A stretch of 10,293 nucleotides of DNA from an uncultured Dechloromonas sp. (GCA_946477505.1 CAMKYP010000105.1:1-10293); one strand, 5' to 3'; positions 1 to 7,124 are shown, counted from the stretch's first letter. Notes: generated by a model from the sequence alone, not told the origin. Numbers and translations: made by a program.

Positions 1-1
1 G

Positions 2-340
2 TCATTTTCTCAAATTGCGCTGCATGATGGGCGCTTATGCAGAGTTTCCCTAGGTGCGCTTTCGTATTCGATATACATGATCCATGAGTCAATATTGATT
101 GTCTGTGGTTCAACCTTGAATATCCTGCAGAAAAGGCTGGGATTCAATATTCTGGGTTCTTACTGGTCCAATGACTTTTCCACTTCTTTTCCGGTATGGC
201 AGCTCGAACAACGCCATTACCTCGATATTTCGGCTGCAATCTATCTTGTCGTTGTCGTACTCCTGTCAGGGCTCACCTACAAATACATCGAGAAGCGAGG
301 CGGTAGCTGGGTGAAGTCATTAACTCAAAAGTACGTTTAA
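2..340 (+). CDS. Acyltransferase-3 family membrane O-acyltransferase, C-terminal part (5' end outside window)
   Basis: The frame is open from base 2 with no stop, so this is the 3' end of a gene that begins upstream. An internal ATG at 77 is not the true start, because the 25 codons before it already read like the family, ending in LGALSYSIYMIHE, the LG-x-x-SYSIY-hydrophobic-H signature of a late transmembrane helix in acyltransferase-3 (OafA/YrhL-like) proteins. The last part has another hydrophobic helix (AAIYLVVVVLLSGLTY) followed by KYIEKRG, matching the usual C-terminal YxYIExP-type ending. Family members are inner-membrane proteins of about 10 helices that transfer acyl groups, usually acetyl, to sugars of surface glycans. 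The acceptor cannot be read here, and the catalytic N-terminal His region is not in the window. The stop overlaps the next start as TAATG, suggesting translational coupling. By hand count the first 300 bases have 135 G/C (45%), lower than the genes that follow. Confidence 0.8.
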   Translation, partial: SFSQIALHDGRLCRVSLGALSYSIYMIHESILIVCGSTLNILQKRLGFNILGSYWSNDFSTSFPVWQLEQRHYLDISAAIYLVVVVLLSGLTYKYIEKRGGSWVKSLTQKYV

Positions 341-1494
341 TGCCTGAAGCAGTGACTACACCTCGTCTGTTCCTCTATGGTTACTATGGTTTCGGCAACG
401 TCGGCGACGACCTGTTGCTGAATACCGTTGTCACTTCGACGCTCCGATTTGCGCCTGACGCGCGGTTTGTGGTGCGCAGCCTCTGTCCGGTCGAGGGCCT
501 GCACCCATCCGCCAAGCTTGAATTCGTGGCGCTGGAGCAGATCGTGTCGGACCAGACTCTGTCCAGAGTACGTCGCCTTGGGCGTTATCTGCTGGATACC
601 TGGAAGAGCCTTGCCGGATGCACCCATCTGGTGTTCGGTGGCGGTACCTTGTTTCATGCTCGCGGCAGTTCCCCGGTCAATCTGGCGTTGATCTTCATGC
701 TCGTGGCGATGGCCAGGCTGCGTGGTCTTGAGATCTATGCGCTGGGTGTGGGTGTGGCGCCGTTGAATGGTTCTTTGCCCAGGCGCTTGATGCAGGGAAT
801 ACTGGCGCGGGCTGCCGACTTTGCCGTTCGTGATGAGTCTTCGTTCCGGAATTGTCAGGGGTTGTTGAGCAAGGCGCCTTTGCGCTCGACGGCTGATCTA
901 GTTTTCAGCCTGCCGTTGCCAGCAATTTCGAGGGGGGAAGTGGCGGAGCGGAAGCCTGTCGTGGCGATTACCCTGGCAGCCAGCGATATCGGTAACGGCG
1001 GGGAGCATGAGCATTTTCTCCAGCAACTGGCAATTGCCCTCGAACTGTTGGTGAAGAAAGGCTGGTTGATATGTTTTCTGGCCTTTCAGGAGCTTGATCA
1101 GGCGGGTATTGCCGTGTCCGATACAGCGCTATTCAAGCGGGTCCAGTCCTACACTCCGAACCTGGATGCCACGCTGGTTCGCATGACCGCCAGCAGTACG
1201 GAAATATCCCGTCTGTTTGCAAAGATCGACGTTGTCGCCGGGATGCGCTTTCATGGCCATGTGCTGGCGGCCATGCAGGGAATTCCGTTCGTTGGTTTCG
1301 GGCGTGACGAGAAATTGAAAGACTTGTGTTCCCATCTGGCTATGCCGTTTCTCGACATGGGAGAGCTGGAGGCAGCCTGCCTTGCCGAGGCAGTCGAGGG
1401 GGGGAGGAACCTGCAGCCCGATACGGAGCGTGTGAGGGAGTTGGCACGTCGCTCGGCAGATAACTTCAGCAGAATCGGAGCTTCGCTTTCATGA
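340..1494 (+). CDS. Polysaccharide pyruvyl transferase family protein
   Basis: This 384-residue protein has the features of the polysaccharide pyruvyl transferase family (PF04230; CsaB/WcaK-like). Near the N-terminus it has a glycine-rich nucleotide-sugar-type loop, GYYGFGNVGDD (residues 14-24). VFGGGTLFH follows at 98-106, with G100-G102 as the family's GGG turn, and GMRFHGHVLAAMQGIP starts at 301, where R303 and H305 fit the conserved MRxH motif that binds substrate in characterised members. These enzymes transfer pyruvate from phosphoenolpyruvate to a sugar hydroxyl, forming a ketal that adds negative charge to surface glycans. Length is normal for the family. The ATG at 340 is chosen because it overlaps the previous stop by one base and places the first motif at the expected position. 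No Shine-Dalgarno is obvious, so coupling is likely. Its stop overlaps the next start as ATGA. The acceptor sugar is unknown, and some family members may not be pyruvyl transferases. Confidence 0.86.
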   Translation: MPEAVTTPRLFLYGYYGFGNVGDDLLLNTVVTSTLRFAPDARFVVRSLCPVEGLHPSAKLEFVALEQIVSDQTLSRVRRLGRYLLDTWKSLAGCTHLVFGGGTLFHARGSSPVNLALIFMLVAMARLRGLEIYALGVGVAPLNGSLPRRLMQGILARAADFAVRDESSFRNCQGLLSKAPLRSTADLVFSLPLPAISRGEVAERKPVVAITLAASDIGNGGEHEHFLQQLAIALELLVKKGWLICFLAFQELDQAGIAVSDTALFKRVQSYTPNLDATLVRMTASSTEISRLFAKIDVVAGMRFHGHVLAAMQGIPFVGFGRDEKLKDLCSHLAMPFLDMGELEAACLAEAVEGGRNLQPDTERVRELARRSADNFSRIGASLS

Positions 1495-2903
1495 AAGTCG
1501 TTCTTCACGGCTTCGGGTCCTTCCCCATTGTGTTCTGGCACATGATCCAGCATGCCCGGAGTATCGACGCACCTATCGATTGGGCGATCATCCTGACGAC
1601 CGATCATCATCGCGAACTGTTCGTCAAATTGCTGGGCGCCGAGCGTGTCACCGTACTGAATCATGCTGGTGCAGAGCGCTATCCCCCCAGCACCGGTGAT
1701 CTGGTCTACCCCGGGGCGCTATATCGCGATATTGAAGCCGAAAAGAGAACCTTCAAGTTCGCGCCGGCCGGCAAGCAGTATGCACGTGCCATGAGCCTCT
1801 ATCGCCAAGTGCGCGATTTCATGCGCGGTTTCAAGCCAACGCATGCGCTCGTCTCCCAGGTAGAAGGATTCGATGGAAAGGTCTTCATCGCGGCCGCGCG
1901 AGAGTATGGTGCCGAAGTAGTCGTACCGACCTCTTGTCGCAATCTCGGCGGGACTTTCTTTTCGCCGGATGATGTCGAGTCGCTGCCGGTATATGCCACG
2001 GGCGTCCATGAGCATGATAGGGCATCGGCACTGGCATTCATCGAGAATTTTCGTCATGCTCCCAAGCCGGCGCGCTGGAGTCCTGATGTTTCCGGCGACG
2101 AGGTCCTTGATGCATTCGTTCGTCCTTTACCGGTTCGCGCTTTGGCGGCAGCCCGGCGCTGGCTGGCTACGCCCGGGGGGTTCAAGTGGGATTACCTGCG
2201 GGCCAGTTACCTGAACAACCTGCCATTCCTGCGTGACGGGATCTGGGCTGCCCGGCGCCGTGCCAACGAACGTCATTGCGATATCCGGTCGCTTGAGGAA
2301 TTGCCCCGGAAGTTCATTTTTTATCCGCTGCAATACACCCCAGAGTCTTCGATCAATACGCCGGCGCCGTACTTCCTCGATCAGTTCCGGGCCATCGATG
2401 CGATTCGATTTGCCATGCCCAGCGACTGTGTTCTGGTCGTCAAGGAGCATCCGGCATGCATTCTCCTGCGCGAAGGGAGCTTCGTCCGGCGCCTGCAAAA
2501 CACCAGTGGTGTTGTCGTTGCCCACTATGGTCTTTCCAGTCTCGAGTTGGTGAAGCGGGCTGGGCTGACGATTTCCGTTACGGGTACCGCAACGCTTGAA
2601 GCTCTATTGCTTGGCCGGCGAGCCATTACCTTGGGTGGCTCTCTGGTTTCCGGTATGTTGGGCGGAGTCTGTTCCCTTGGAGATCTGGGGAGCAGGATTG
2701 CACGAGAACTTGCGGCAGATATACCGGACGTCGAGGTCGTCACTGCGATTGCTACCTTGTTCAACGTTCGCCATGAAGTTTTGTTCGGTTCACCCGGGAC
2801 GCTTGGCGAGCCTGTTTTACGTCGCAAGAACATCGCCTGTCTGACAGAAGCCTTTATCGATCATTGCCAGCGAGTCCAGCTTGCGGCGAACCACGCGTCT
2901 TGA
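1491..2903 (+). CDS. Capsule-synthesis-like (KpsS/GT-B type) putative glycosyltransferase
   Basis: This 470-residue cytoplasmic protein has no signal peptide or membrane helix. The C-terminal half resembles bacterial capsule-synthesis proteins (KpsC/KpsS-type, Capsule_synth fold). It has FYPLQYTPE at 277-285, a VVKEHP strand-turn with K318-E319-H320-P321, and ITVTGTA-like sequence TGTATLEALLLGRRAITLG from 364, with E370 in the place where GT-B enzymes hold the nucleotide-sugar ribose. The N-terminal half looks like a Rossmann-type domain (HALVSQVEGFDGKVFIAAAREYGAEVVVP around 119-147) but has no motif I can name. From family knowledge it may transfer Kdo or another sugar in glycan assembly, but donor and acceptor cannot be assigned. 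The ATG at 1491 overlaps the pyruvyl transferase stop as ATGA, with GGAG at 1477-1480 ten bases upstream. That tight link suggests the two act on the same residue or step (inference). Alternative reading: a non-enzymatic or epimerase-like GT-B protein. Confidence 0.66.
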   Translation: MKVVLHGFGSFPIVFWHMIQHARSIDAPIDWAIILTTDHHRELFVKLLGAERVTVLNHAGAERYPPSTGDLVYPGALYRDIEAEKRTFKFAPAGKQYARAMSLYRQVRDFMRGFKPTHALVSQVEGFDGKVFIAAAREYGAEVVVPTSCRNLGGTFFSPDDVESLPVYATGVHEHDRASALAFIENFRHAPKPARWSPDVSGDEVLDAFVRPLPVRALAAARRWLATPGGFKWDYLRASYLNNLPFLRDGIWAARRRANERHCDIRSLEELPRKFIFYPLQYTPESSINTPAPYFLDQFRAIDAIRFAMPSDCVLVVKEHPACILLREGSFVRRLQNTSGVVVAHYGLSSLELVKRAGLTISVTGTATLEALLLGRRAITLGGSLVSGMLGGVCSLGDLGSRIARELAADIPDVEVVTAIATLFNVRHEVLFGSPGTLGEPVLRRKNIACLTEAFIDHCQRVQLAANHAS

Positions 2904-2904
2904 T

Positions 2905-3840
2905 ATGACTCATTCAGCTTCTTCCGAAAGCACTAGCATTTGCCCTGTCTGCGGCGATCACGCATCCTGGCTGATTCCCTTCGTTGATGAAAAATCGGGG
3001 GAAGCGCAGAAACGAAGTAGCGGATATCGCTGGTGCCTGTGCCGCCAGTGCGGTACAGCTTATCCGTTTCCGGCCCCGTCGCTTCCCGAATTGCAGGCTT
3101 ACTGGGACCGCAACCGTGTCGAGGGCGATAGCGCCCCGGTTACGGAAGAGGTCTGGCAGGGGCGTTTGCAGGCCAGCAGAGTCTGGGCGCAGCGCACCTA
3201 CGATTTCGTTGCGCCCCATGTGCGGAGCAATACGCGGCGCTTTCTGGATGTCGCCTGCGGTCTCGGGGCTACGGTTGCACTTTTTGGCGAGAAGGGCTGG
3301 GAGGCGGAGGGGATCGATGCCGACCCGAATGCCCGGGAGTTCCATCAGCGGCTTGGTATTCGCGCCATCATCGGGCAAATCGAAAATGTCGATACCGCCA
3401 ACCGCTACGACCTGGTTGGCATCGCGCATGCCATCTACTTCATTACAGACCCTCGAGGTTTTGTCTGTCGGGTCCGGGACATGCTGGACGAGGAAGGATT
3501 GTTTGTCGTTGTCTTGAGTGACTTGCTGTCCACTCTGTGTGCCGGCAGTCCGCAGTATGCTCACACTTGGTATCCGACCGCCGACTCGCTAACCTATCTT
3601 CTGGAACTGGAAGGGTTCGAGGTGGTAGCCAGTAAGACTACCCATGGTTCGATTCTGGTACTCGCTCGCAAACTTTCCGTTGCTGGCGGTCCTCCCCAAG
3701 GACACCCTCTTCGTGTCTATCTGAGCTTTGTGAGCCATGGTTGGCGCTATCGCCTGTTCGGGCAGCCGACAATCTGGTTCGGACGGCGGGTCAAACGTCT
3801 GCTGGGAGCAGGACGCCAGTTGTTGAAGGGGTTACGTTGA
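2905..3840 (+). CDS. Class I SAM-dependent methyltransferase with N-terminal zinc ribbon
   Basis: The ATG at 2905 gives 311 residues and lies one base after the previous stop (TGATATG). A TTG at 2881 in the same frame would add eight residues but would overlap the upstream gene more and add nothing conserved. The N-terminus carries a zinc-ribbon-like pair, CPVCG (C13, C16) and CRQCG (C46, C49), with an extra Cys44. The central domain has the SAM-binding motif I FLDVACGLG (113-121), an acidic end of strand 2 at D138 (GIDAD), and a later YDLVGIAHAIYFITDP segment that fits motif IV of Methyltransf_23/12-type enzymes. Such proteins are common in glycan clusters and are presumed to methylate a sugar (O- or C-methylation) or another glycan substituent. 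The N-terminal cysteine cluster also occurs in sugar C-methyltransferases, but the fold order here does not settle that. The C-terminal ~45 residues are basic (WFGRRVKRLLGAGRQ), possibly for membrane or lipid-linked substrate contact (inference). Confidence 0.82.
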   Translation: MTHSASSESTSICPVCGDHASWLIPFVDEKSGEAQKRSSGYRWCLCRQCGTAYPFPAPSLPELQAYWDRNRVEGDSAPVTEEVWQGRLQASRVWAQRTYDFVAPHVRSNTRRFLDVACGLGATVALFGEKGWEAEGIDADPNAREFHQRLGIRAIIGQIENVDTANRYDLVGIAHAIYFITDPRGFVCRVRDMLDEEGLFVVVLSDLLSTLCAGSPQYAHTWYPTADSLTYLLELEGFEVVASKTTHGSILVLARKLSVAGGPPQGHPLRVYLSFVSHGWRYRLFGQPTIWFGRRVKRLLGAGRQLLKGLR

Positions 3841-3859
3841 TGTTGTCTGGTTAGCGGCG

Positions 3860-4984
3860 ATGACGCGCGTTCTCCACGTTATTACCGGACTCGGCCTGGG
3901 TGGCGCCGAAATGATGCTGCTCAAGCTGCTGCAGGCGTCGGACCGTTCAGCATCCGAGCATGTGGTCCTGACGCTGACCGATCTTGATGTTCTCGCTCCG
4001 GATATCCGCGCTCTTGGTGTTCCTGTCCAAGCGCTGGGGGTTCGCGGCGGCTGGAGCGGAGTTCGTGCTTTATGGCGTGCCCGTCGGCTGCTTAGTCAAT
4101 TTAAGCCAGATGCCGTGATGACTTGGTTGCATCATGCGGATTTGTTTGGCGTGGCACTCAAATGCCTGGCACCATCGACCCGCCTGATCTGGAATCTCCG
4201 CTGTTCCCGGCTGTCGCCGGAAGAGCTTCCCCGCTCGAATATCTTGCTCGTCAAATTGTTGGCTCGCTTGTCGTTCGTTCCTGAGCTAATCGTAGCCAAT
4301 GCCCGGTGTGGCATGGAGGAGCATCTCCGGATGGGGTACCACGCTCGTCGCTGGGTGGTCTTGCCCAATGGTTTTGATGTCGCAGCGTTTGCGCCGGATG
4401 CCGAGGCACGCCGGACGATAAGGCAGCAACTTGGCGTGTCCAACGGTGATTTCGTCATCGGCATGGTTGGGCGTTACCACGCGATGAAGGGTTTCGATAC
4501 CTTTGTCAGGGCTGCTGGCTTGCTGGCTAAAAGGGAGGCGCGGGCACGTTTCGTTCTCGTCGGAAGCGATGTTACAGAAGACAACGCCGAACTGAAGCGT
4601 ATGCTGGGGGCAGCCGGCATTCTGGGTAAGGTGGCATTGCTCGGGCAGCGTCGCGACGTTCCGGCGATCATGAATGCCTTCGATATTCTGGCCAGCACGT
4701 CGACCAGTGAGGGATTCCCGAACGTTATTGGAGAGGCCATGTCCTGCGAAATTCCTTGTGTGGTGACTGATGTTGGCGACAGCGCCTGCATCGTGGGGAA
4801 GGCCGGTCTGGTGGTGCAAGCGGGCGATGGCGAGGCGATGGCGGCGGCTTGGCACTCACTGTTGGCGATGCCGAAGAAGGATTTTCTTGGTCTCAAGCAG
4901 CTTGCTCGCCAACGTATTGTTGAAGAGTATGAAATTGGCGTCGTTTCTCGCCGTTATCAGGCCGTGTTCGAAGTAAAGCGCTGA
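3860..4984 (+). CDS. Glycosyltransferase family 4 (GT-B, retaining)
   Basis: A 374-residue GT4 enzyme that would transfer a sugar from a nucleotide-sugar to a lipid-linked glycan on the cytoplasmic face of the inner membrane. The N-terminal domain begins HVITGLGLGGAEMMLLKLL, the glycine-rich GGAE loop typical of the family. The linker to the second domain has LPNGFD (168-173). The donor domain opens with GRYHAMKG (204-211), where R205 and K210 are the expected phosphate-binding residues. It then carries the E-x7-E motif EGFPNVIGE (E284, E292), which contacts the donor sugar. Donor and linkage cannot be read from sequence. It starts 19 bases after the methyltransferase stop and has only a weak ribosome site (GCGGCG), so it probably depends on coupling from upstream. 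A four-codon reading frame lies in the gap (see findings). It is the last gene of the left block. Confidence 0.9.
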   Translation: MTRVLHVITGLGLGGAEMMLLKLLQASDRSASEHVVLTLTDLDVLAPDIRALGVPVQALGVRGGWSGVRALWRARRLLSQFKPDAVMTWLHHADLFGVALKCLAPSTRLIWNLRCSRLSPEELPRSNILLVKLLARLSFVPELIVANARCGMEEHLRMGYHARRWVVLPNGFDVAAFAPDAEARRTIRQQLGVSNGDFVIGMVGRYHAMKGFDTFVRAAGLLAKREARARFVLVGSDVTEDNAELKRMLGAAGILGKVALLGQRRDVPAIMNAFDILASTSTSEGFPNVIGEAMSCEIPCVVTDVGDSACIVGKAGLVVQAGDGEAMAAAWHSLLAMPKKDFLGLKQLARQRIVEEYEIGVVSRRYQAVFEVKR

Positions 4985-5174
4985 TACGCGGAGTTTTCGA
5001 TGTCTTGCATGTAGGACGACTGGTGGTAATTGTTGGCGTTTGCCAATAGACTTCGGCCCCGGCGTGCCAGCCCCTTTAAGGGTATGTAGCTGATGAACAG
5101 GGTTATTTCCAGATATCGGGCCTCGATGTTTGCGGATTTTCGCAATAACAAGAATTCAAGGATGGGTGATCAGC
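4985..5174 (+). other. Intergenic gap with two short inverted repeats
   Basis: This is the only sizeable non-coding stretch (190 bases). It contains TTGGC-GTTT-GCCAA at 5033-5046, a 5-base perfect stem that extends to 7 if a G-U pair is allowed, and TTGCG-GATTTT-CGCAA at 5130-5145, about 30 bases before the amidotransferase start. There is also an imperfect palindrome CCCTT-T-AAGGG at 5072-5082. None is followed by a T-run, so no intrinsic terminator is supported. I found no convincing -35/-10 pair: TTGCAT at 5005 with TAATTG at 5027 is the nearest and is weak. The gap may mark a break between two transcription units or a point of past gene insertion or loss, but the sequence does not decide this. 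Confidence 0.4.
5158..5171 (+). promoter_or_regulatory. Probable ribosome binding site for the amidotransferase GTG start
   Basis: AAGGA at 5158-5162 is followed by GGTGATC at 5165-5171. Together they resemble the complement of the 16S rRNA 3' end (AAGGAGGTGATC) with a small interruption. The site lies just upstream of the GTG at 5175 and supports that codon over the TTG at 5130. Spacing is not ideal for either half: 12 bases from AAGGA, 3 from GGTGATC. Confidence 0.4.
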
Positions 5175-7124
5175 GTGTGCGGGATAGCGGGGCTCAAACT
5201 TCACACTGAATTCGCCGATGGCGACCGTTTGCGTCGTACTGGCGAGCTCATGGCCGATGCCATCATCCATCGCGGGCCGGACGATGGCGACGTATGGGTT
5301 GGGACGGATCAGGGCGTTGTGCTTGCCCATCGTCGTCTGTCGATTCTCGACCTGTCGCCGGCGGGGCATCAGCCGATGTCTTCGGCTTGCGGTCGCTATG
5401 TCGTCGTTTTCAATGGCGAGATCTACAACTGGGCGAGCATCCGTAGCGAGCTGGAGCAGTCTGGCAATGCACCGACGTGGCGTGGCCATTCGGATACCGA
5501 GGTTTTGCTGGCCGGCATCGTGGCTTGGGGGCTGGAAGCGACGTTGAGACGGGCGCGCGGCATGTTTGCCATCGCCGTATGGGATCGCCGGGAGCAGACG
5601 CTTTCGCTTGCGCGTGACCGCATCGGTGAAAAACCCTTGTATTACGGTCGGGTCGGCGATGCCTTTGTCTTTGCCTCGGAACTCAAGTCGCTGCGCGCGA
5701 TTCCGGGGGCGGAGTTTCAGACCGACCCGGGTTCGCTGGCCTTGATGTTGCGCTATGGCTACGTACCGGCGCCGTTGTCCATTTACCGGAATATTTTCAA
5801 ATTGCCTCCGGGCACCCTGCTGCGGGTCAATTCTCGTGGCGAGTTCGGCGAGCCTGAGACCTGGTGGTCTTTTGCCGAGACGGCGCAGCAGCGGGTTGTC
5901 GGTCGTTCGCCGATGTCCGACGCAGAGGCGCTGGATGCATTGGACGAGGTGCTTGGCTCAGCCATCGGCGAGCAGATGGTGGCTGATGTGCCCTTGGGGG
6001 CCTTGCTCTCCGGAGGGCTCGACTCTTCGATGGTTGTTGCCTTGATGCAGGCGCGAAGCACCAAGCCGGTACGCACTTTTACGATCGGTTTTGCCGAGGG
6101 GGCGTACGACGAGGCGGCGCATGCCAAGGTCGTTGCCGCCCATCTGGGCACAGAGCACACCGAGCTTTATGTTTCGCCAGATCAGGCACGCGCCATCATC
6201 CCGCGTTTGCCTGACATGTATGACGAACCGTTCGCGGATTCGTCACAGATTCCGACGGCCCTCGTCTGTGCGTTGACCCGGCAACACGTCACCGTTTGCC
6301 TCTCTGGCGATGCTGGCGACGAGTTGTTTGGCGGTTACAACCGCTATTTCTGGGCGACTTCCCTGTGGCGGCGTTTTGGCAAGGTGCCACTCGGCCTGCG
6401 CCGAGTAGTGGCCGGAATTTTCTCTTCCATTTCCGCCGGGACCTGGAATAGTACTTTTGGCGCATTGTCCTGGGCGATGCCTGGGCGGCTTCGAGTCAGC
6501 AATCCCGGAGACAAGCTGCACAAGCTGGCTGAAGTCATGGCTGCGGATTCGGAGGAGGCCCTTTATCGCGAACTGGTCAGCCAGTGGCGGGGCGCTCTGC
6601 CTATGCGTGCGCCAAATGAGCCGAGAACATTGGTGGCCGACCCGACGGCTTGGCCTGGCATGCCGTCATATGCCGAGCGGATGATGGCGGTCGATACCCT
6701 GACCTATTTGCCGGACGATATTCTGGTCAAGGTCGATCGGGCGGCGATGGCGGCAAGCCTTGAAACCCGTGTTCCCTTCCTTGATGAACGGGTGATTTCT
6801 TTTGCCTGGGGTCTGCCTTTCGAGCAGAAGGTCCGCAACGGTCAAGGTAAGTGGTTGCTCCGGCAACTGCTTTACCGCTACGTGCCGCAATCCATGGTCG
6901 ATCGTCCAAAGCAGGGCTTTGGTGTCCCCATCGAACACTGGTTGCGCGGGCCGTTGCGCGATTGGGCGGAGGACCTGTTGTCGTCAGATCAGCTTGCTTC
7001 GGATGGTCTGCTGGATCCGTTACCGATCAGGGCAATGTGGGAAAAACACCTGTCAGGACGAAATGTGCAATATGCGTTGTGGAATGTATTGATGTACCAA
7101 GCCTGGAGAAGACGATGGGCTTGA
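5175..7124 (+). CDS. asnB: Asparagine synthase (glutamine-hydrolysing)-like amidotransferase
   Basis: The GTG at 5175 gives a 649-residue protein beginning M-C-G-I-A-G. Class II glutamine amidotransferases use Cys2 as an N-terminal nucleophile, so this start is strongly preferred over the TTG at 5130, which would bury the Cys at residue 17. The glutaminase domain shows RGPDD (33-37), AHRRLSILD (51-59), FNGEIYN (79-85) and SDTE (106-109). The synthetase domain has the ATP-pyrophosphatase loop SGGLDSS (279-285), then SGDAGDELFGGYNRY and DILVKVDRAAMAASLETRVPF-type segments. Family enzymes release ammonia from glutamine and use it to amidate an AMP-activated carboxylate, classically aspartate. 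Homologues inside glycan clusters, such as WbpS of Pseudomonas aeruginosa, are thought to amidate uronic acids, and the neighbours here favour that role (inference). Its last 10 bases overlap the next gene. No uronate-making dehydrogenase is in the window, so the substrate is open. Confidence 0.9.
   Translation: MCGIAGLKLHTEFADGDRLRRTGELMADAIIHRGPDDGDVWVGTDQGVVLAHRRLSILDLSPAGHQPMSSACGRYVVVFNGEIYNWASIRSELEQSGNAPTWRGHSDTEVLLAGIVAWGLEATLRRARGMFAIAVWDRREQTLSLARDRIGEKPLYYGRVGDAFVFASELKSLRAIPGAEFQTDPGSLALMLRYGYVPAPLSIYRNIFKLPPGTLLRVNSRGEFGEPETWWSFAETAQQRVVGRSPMSDAEALDALDEVLGSAIGEQMVADVPLGALLSGGLDSSMVVALMQARSTKPVRTFTIGFAEGAYDEAAHAKVVAAHLGTEHTELYVSPDQARAIIPRLPDMYDEPFADSSQIPTALVCALTRQHVTVCLSGDAGDELFGGYNRYFWATSLWRRFGKVPLGLRRVVAGIFSSISAGTWNSTFGALSWAMPGRLRVSNPGDKLHKLAEVMAADSEEALYRELVSQWRGALPMRAPNEPRTLVADPTAWPGMPSYAERMMAVDTLTYLPDDILVKVDRAAMAASLETRVPFLDERVISFAWGLPFEQKVRNGQGKWLLRQLLYRYVPQSMVDRPKQGFGVPIEHWLRGPLRDWAEDLLSSDQLASDGLLDPLPIRAMWEKHLSGRNVQYALWNVLMYQAWRRRWA
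7105..7108 (+). promoter_or_regulatory. Shine-Dalgarno site (GGAG) for the second GT4 gene
   Basis: GGAGAAG begins at 7105 inside the end of the amidotransferase gene, and the GGAG core lies six bases before the ATG at 7115. This is the clearest ribosome site in the window and fixes the start of a gene whose reading frame is open for 88 codons further upstream. Confidence 0.6.

Noticed and set aside
299..309. GGCGGTAGCTG resembles the ops element (GGCGGTAGYNT) recruited by RfaH in glycan operons.
   Set aside because: The last position differs, it lies inside the acyltransferase coding sequence (codons for Gly-Gly-Ser-Trp) rather than in an operon leader, and no JUMPstart-like context surrounds it; chance is more likely.
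2914..3564. Long minus-strand open frame (216 codons) opposite the methyltransferase, and a similar one at 7172-7846 opposite GT4.
   Set aside because: Both lie entirely antisense to genes with clear motifs, and their translations show no domain pattern; they are expected by-products of GC-rich coding DNA.
5033..5046. TTGGC-GTTT-GCCAA hairpin as a terminator for the left block.
   Set aside because: The stem is only 5-7 base pairs and is followed by GACTTCGG rather than a T-run.
5130..5174. Longer amidotransferase start at TTG 5130.
   Set aside because: It would bury the catalytic Cys, which must be residue 2 after the initiator Met in class II glutaminases; the GTG at 5175 gives exactly that.
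5093..5209. Short 38-codon plus-strand frame overlapping the amidotransferase start.
   Set aside because: It has no ribosome site, no recognisable sequence and overlaps the start of a certain gene in another frame.
6851..7114. In-frame upstream extension of the second GT4 gene.
   Set aside because: It lies wholly inside the amidotransferase gene, has no glycosyltransferase features, and the ATG at 7115 has a good GGAG at proper spacing.
5175..7124. Exosortase/PEP-CTERM-associated amidotransferase (XrtA system).
   Set aside because: That system has related amidotransferases, but no exosortase, PEP-CTERM protein or other marker of it appears in the window; the O-antigen-type neighbours fit better.
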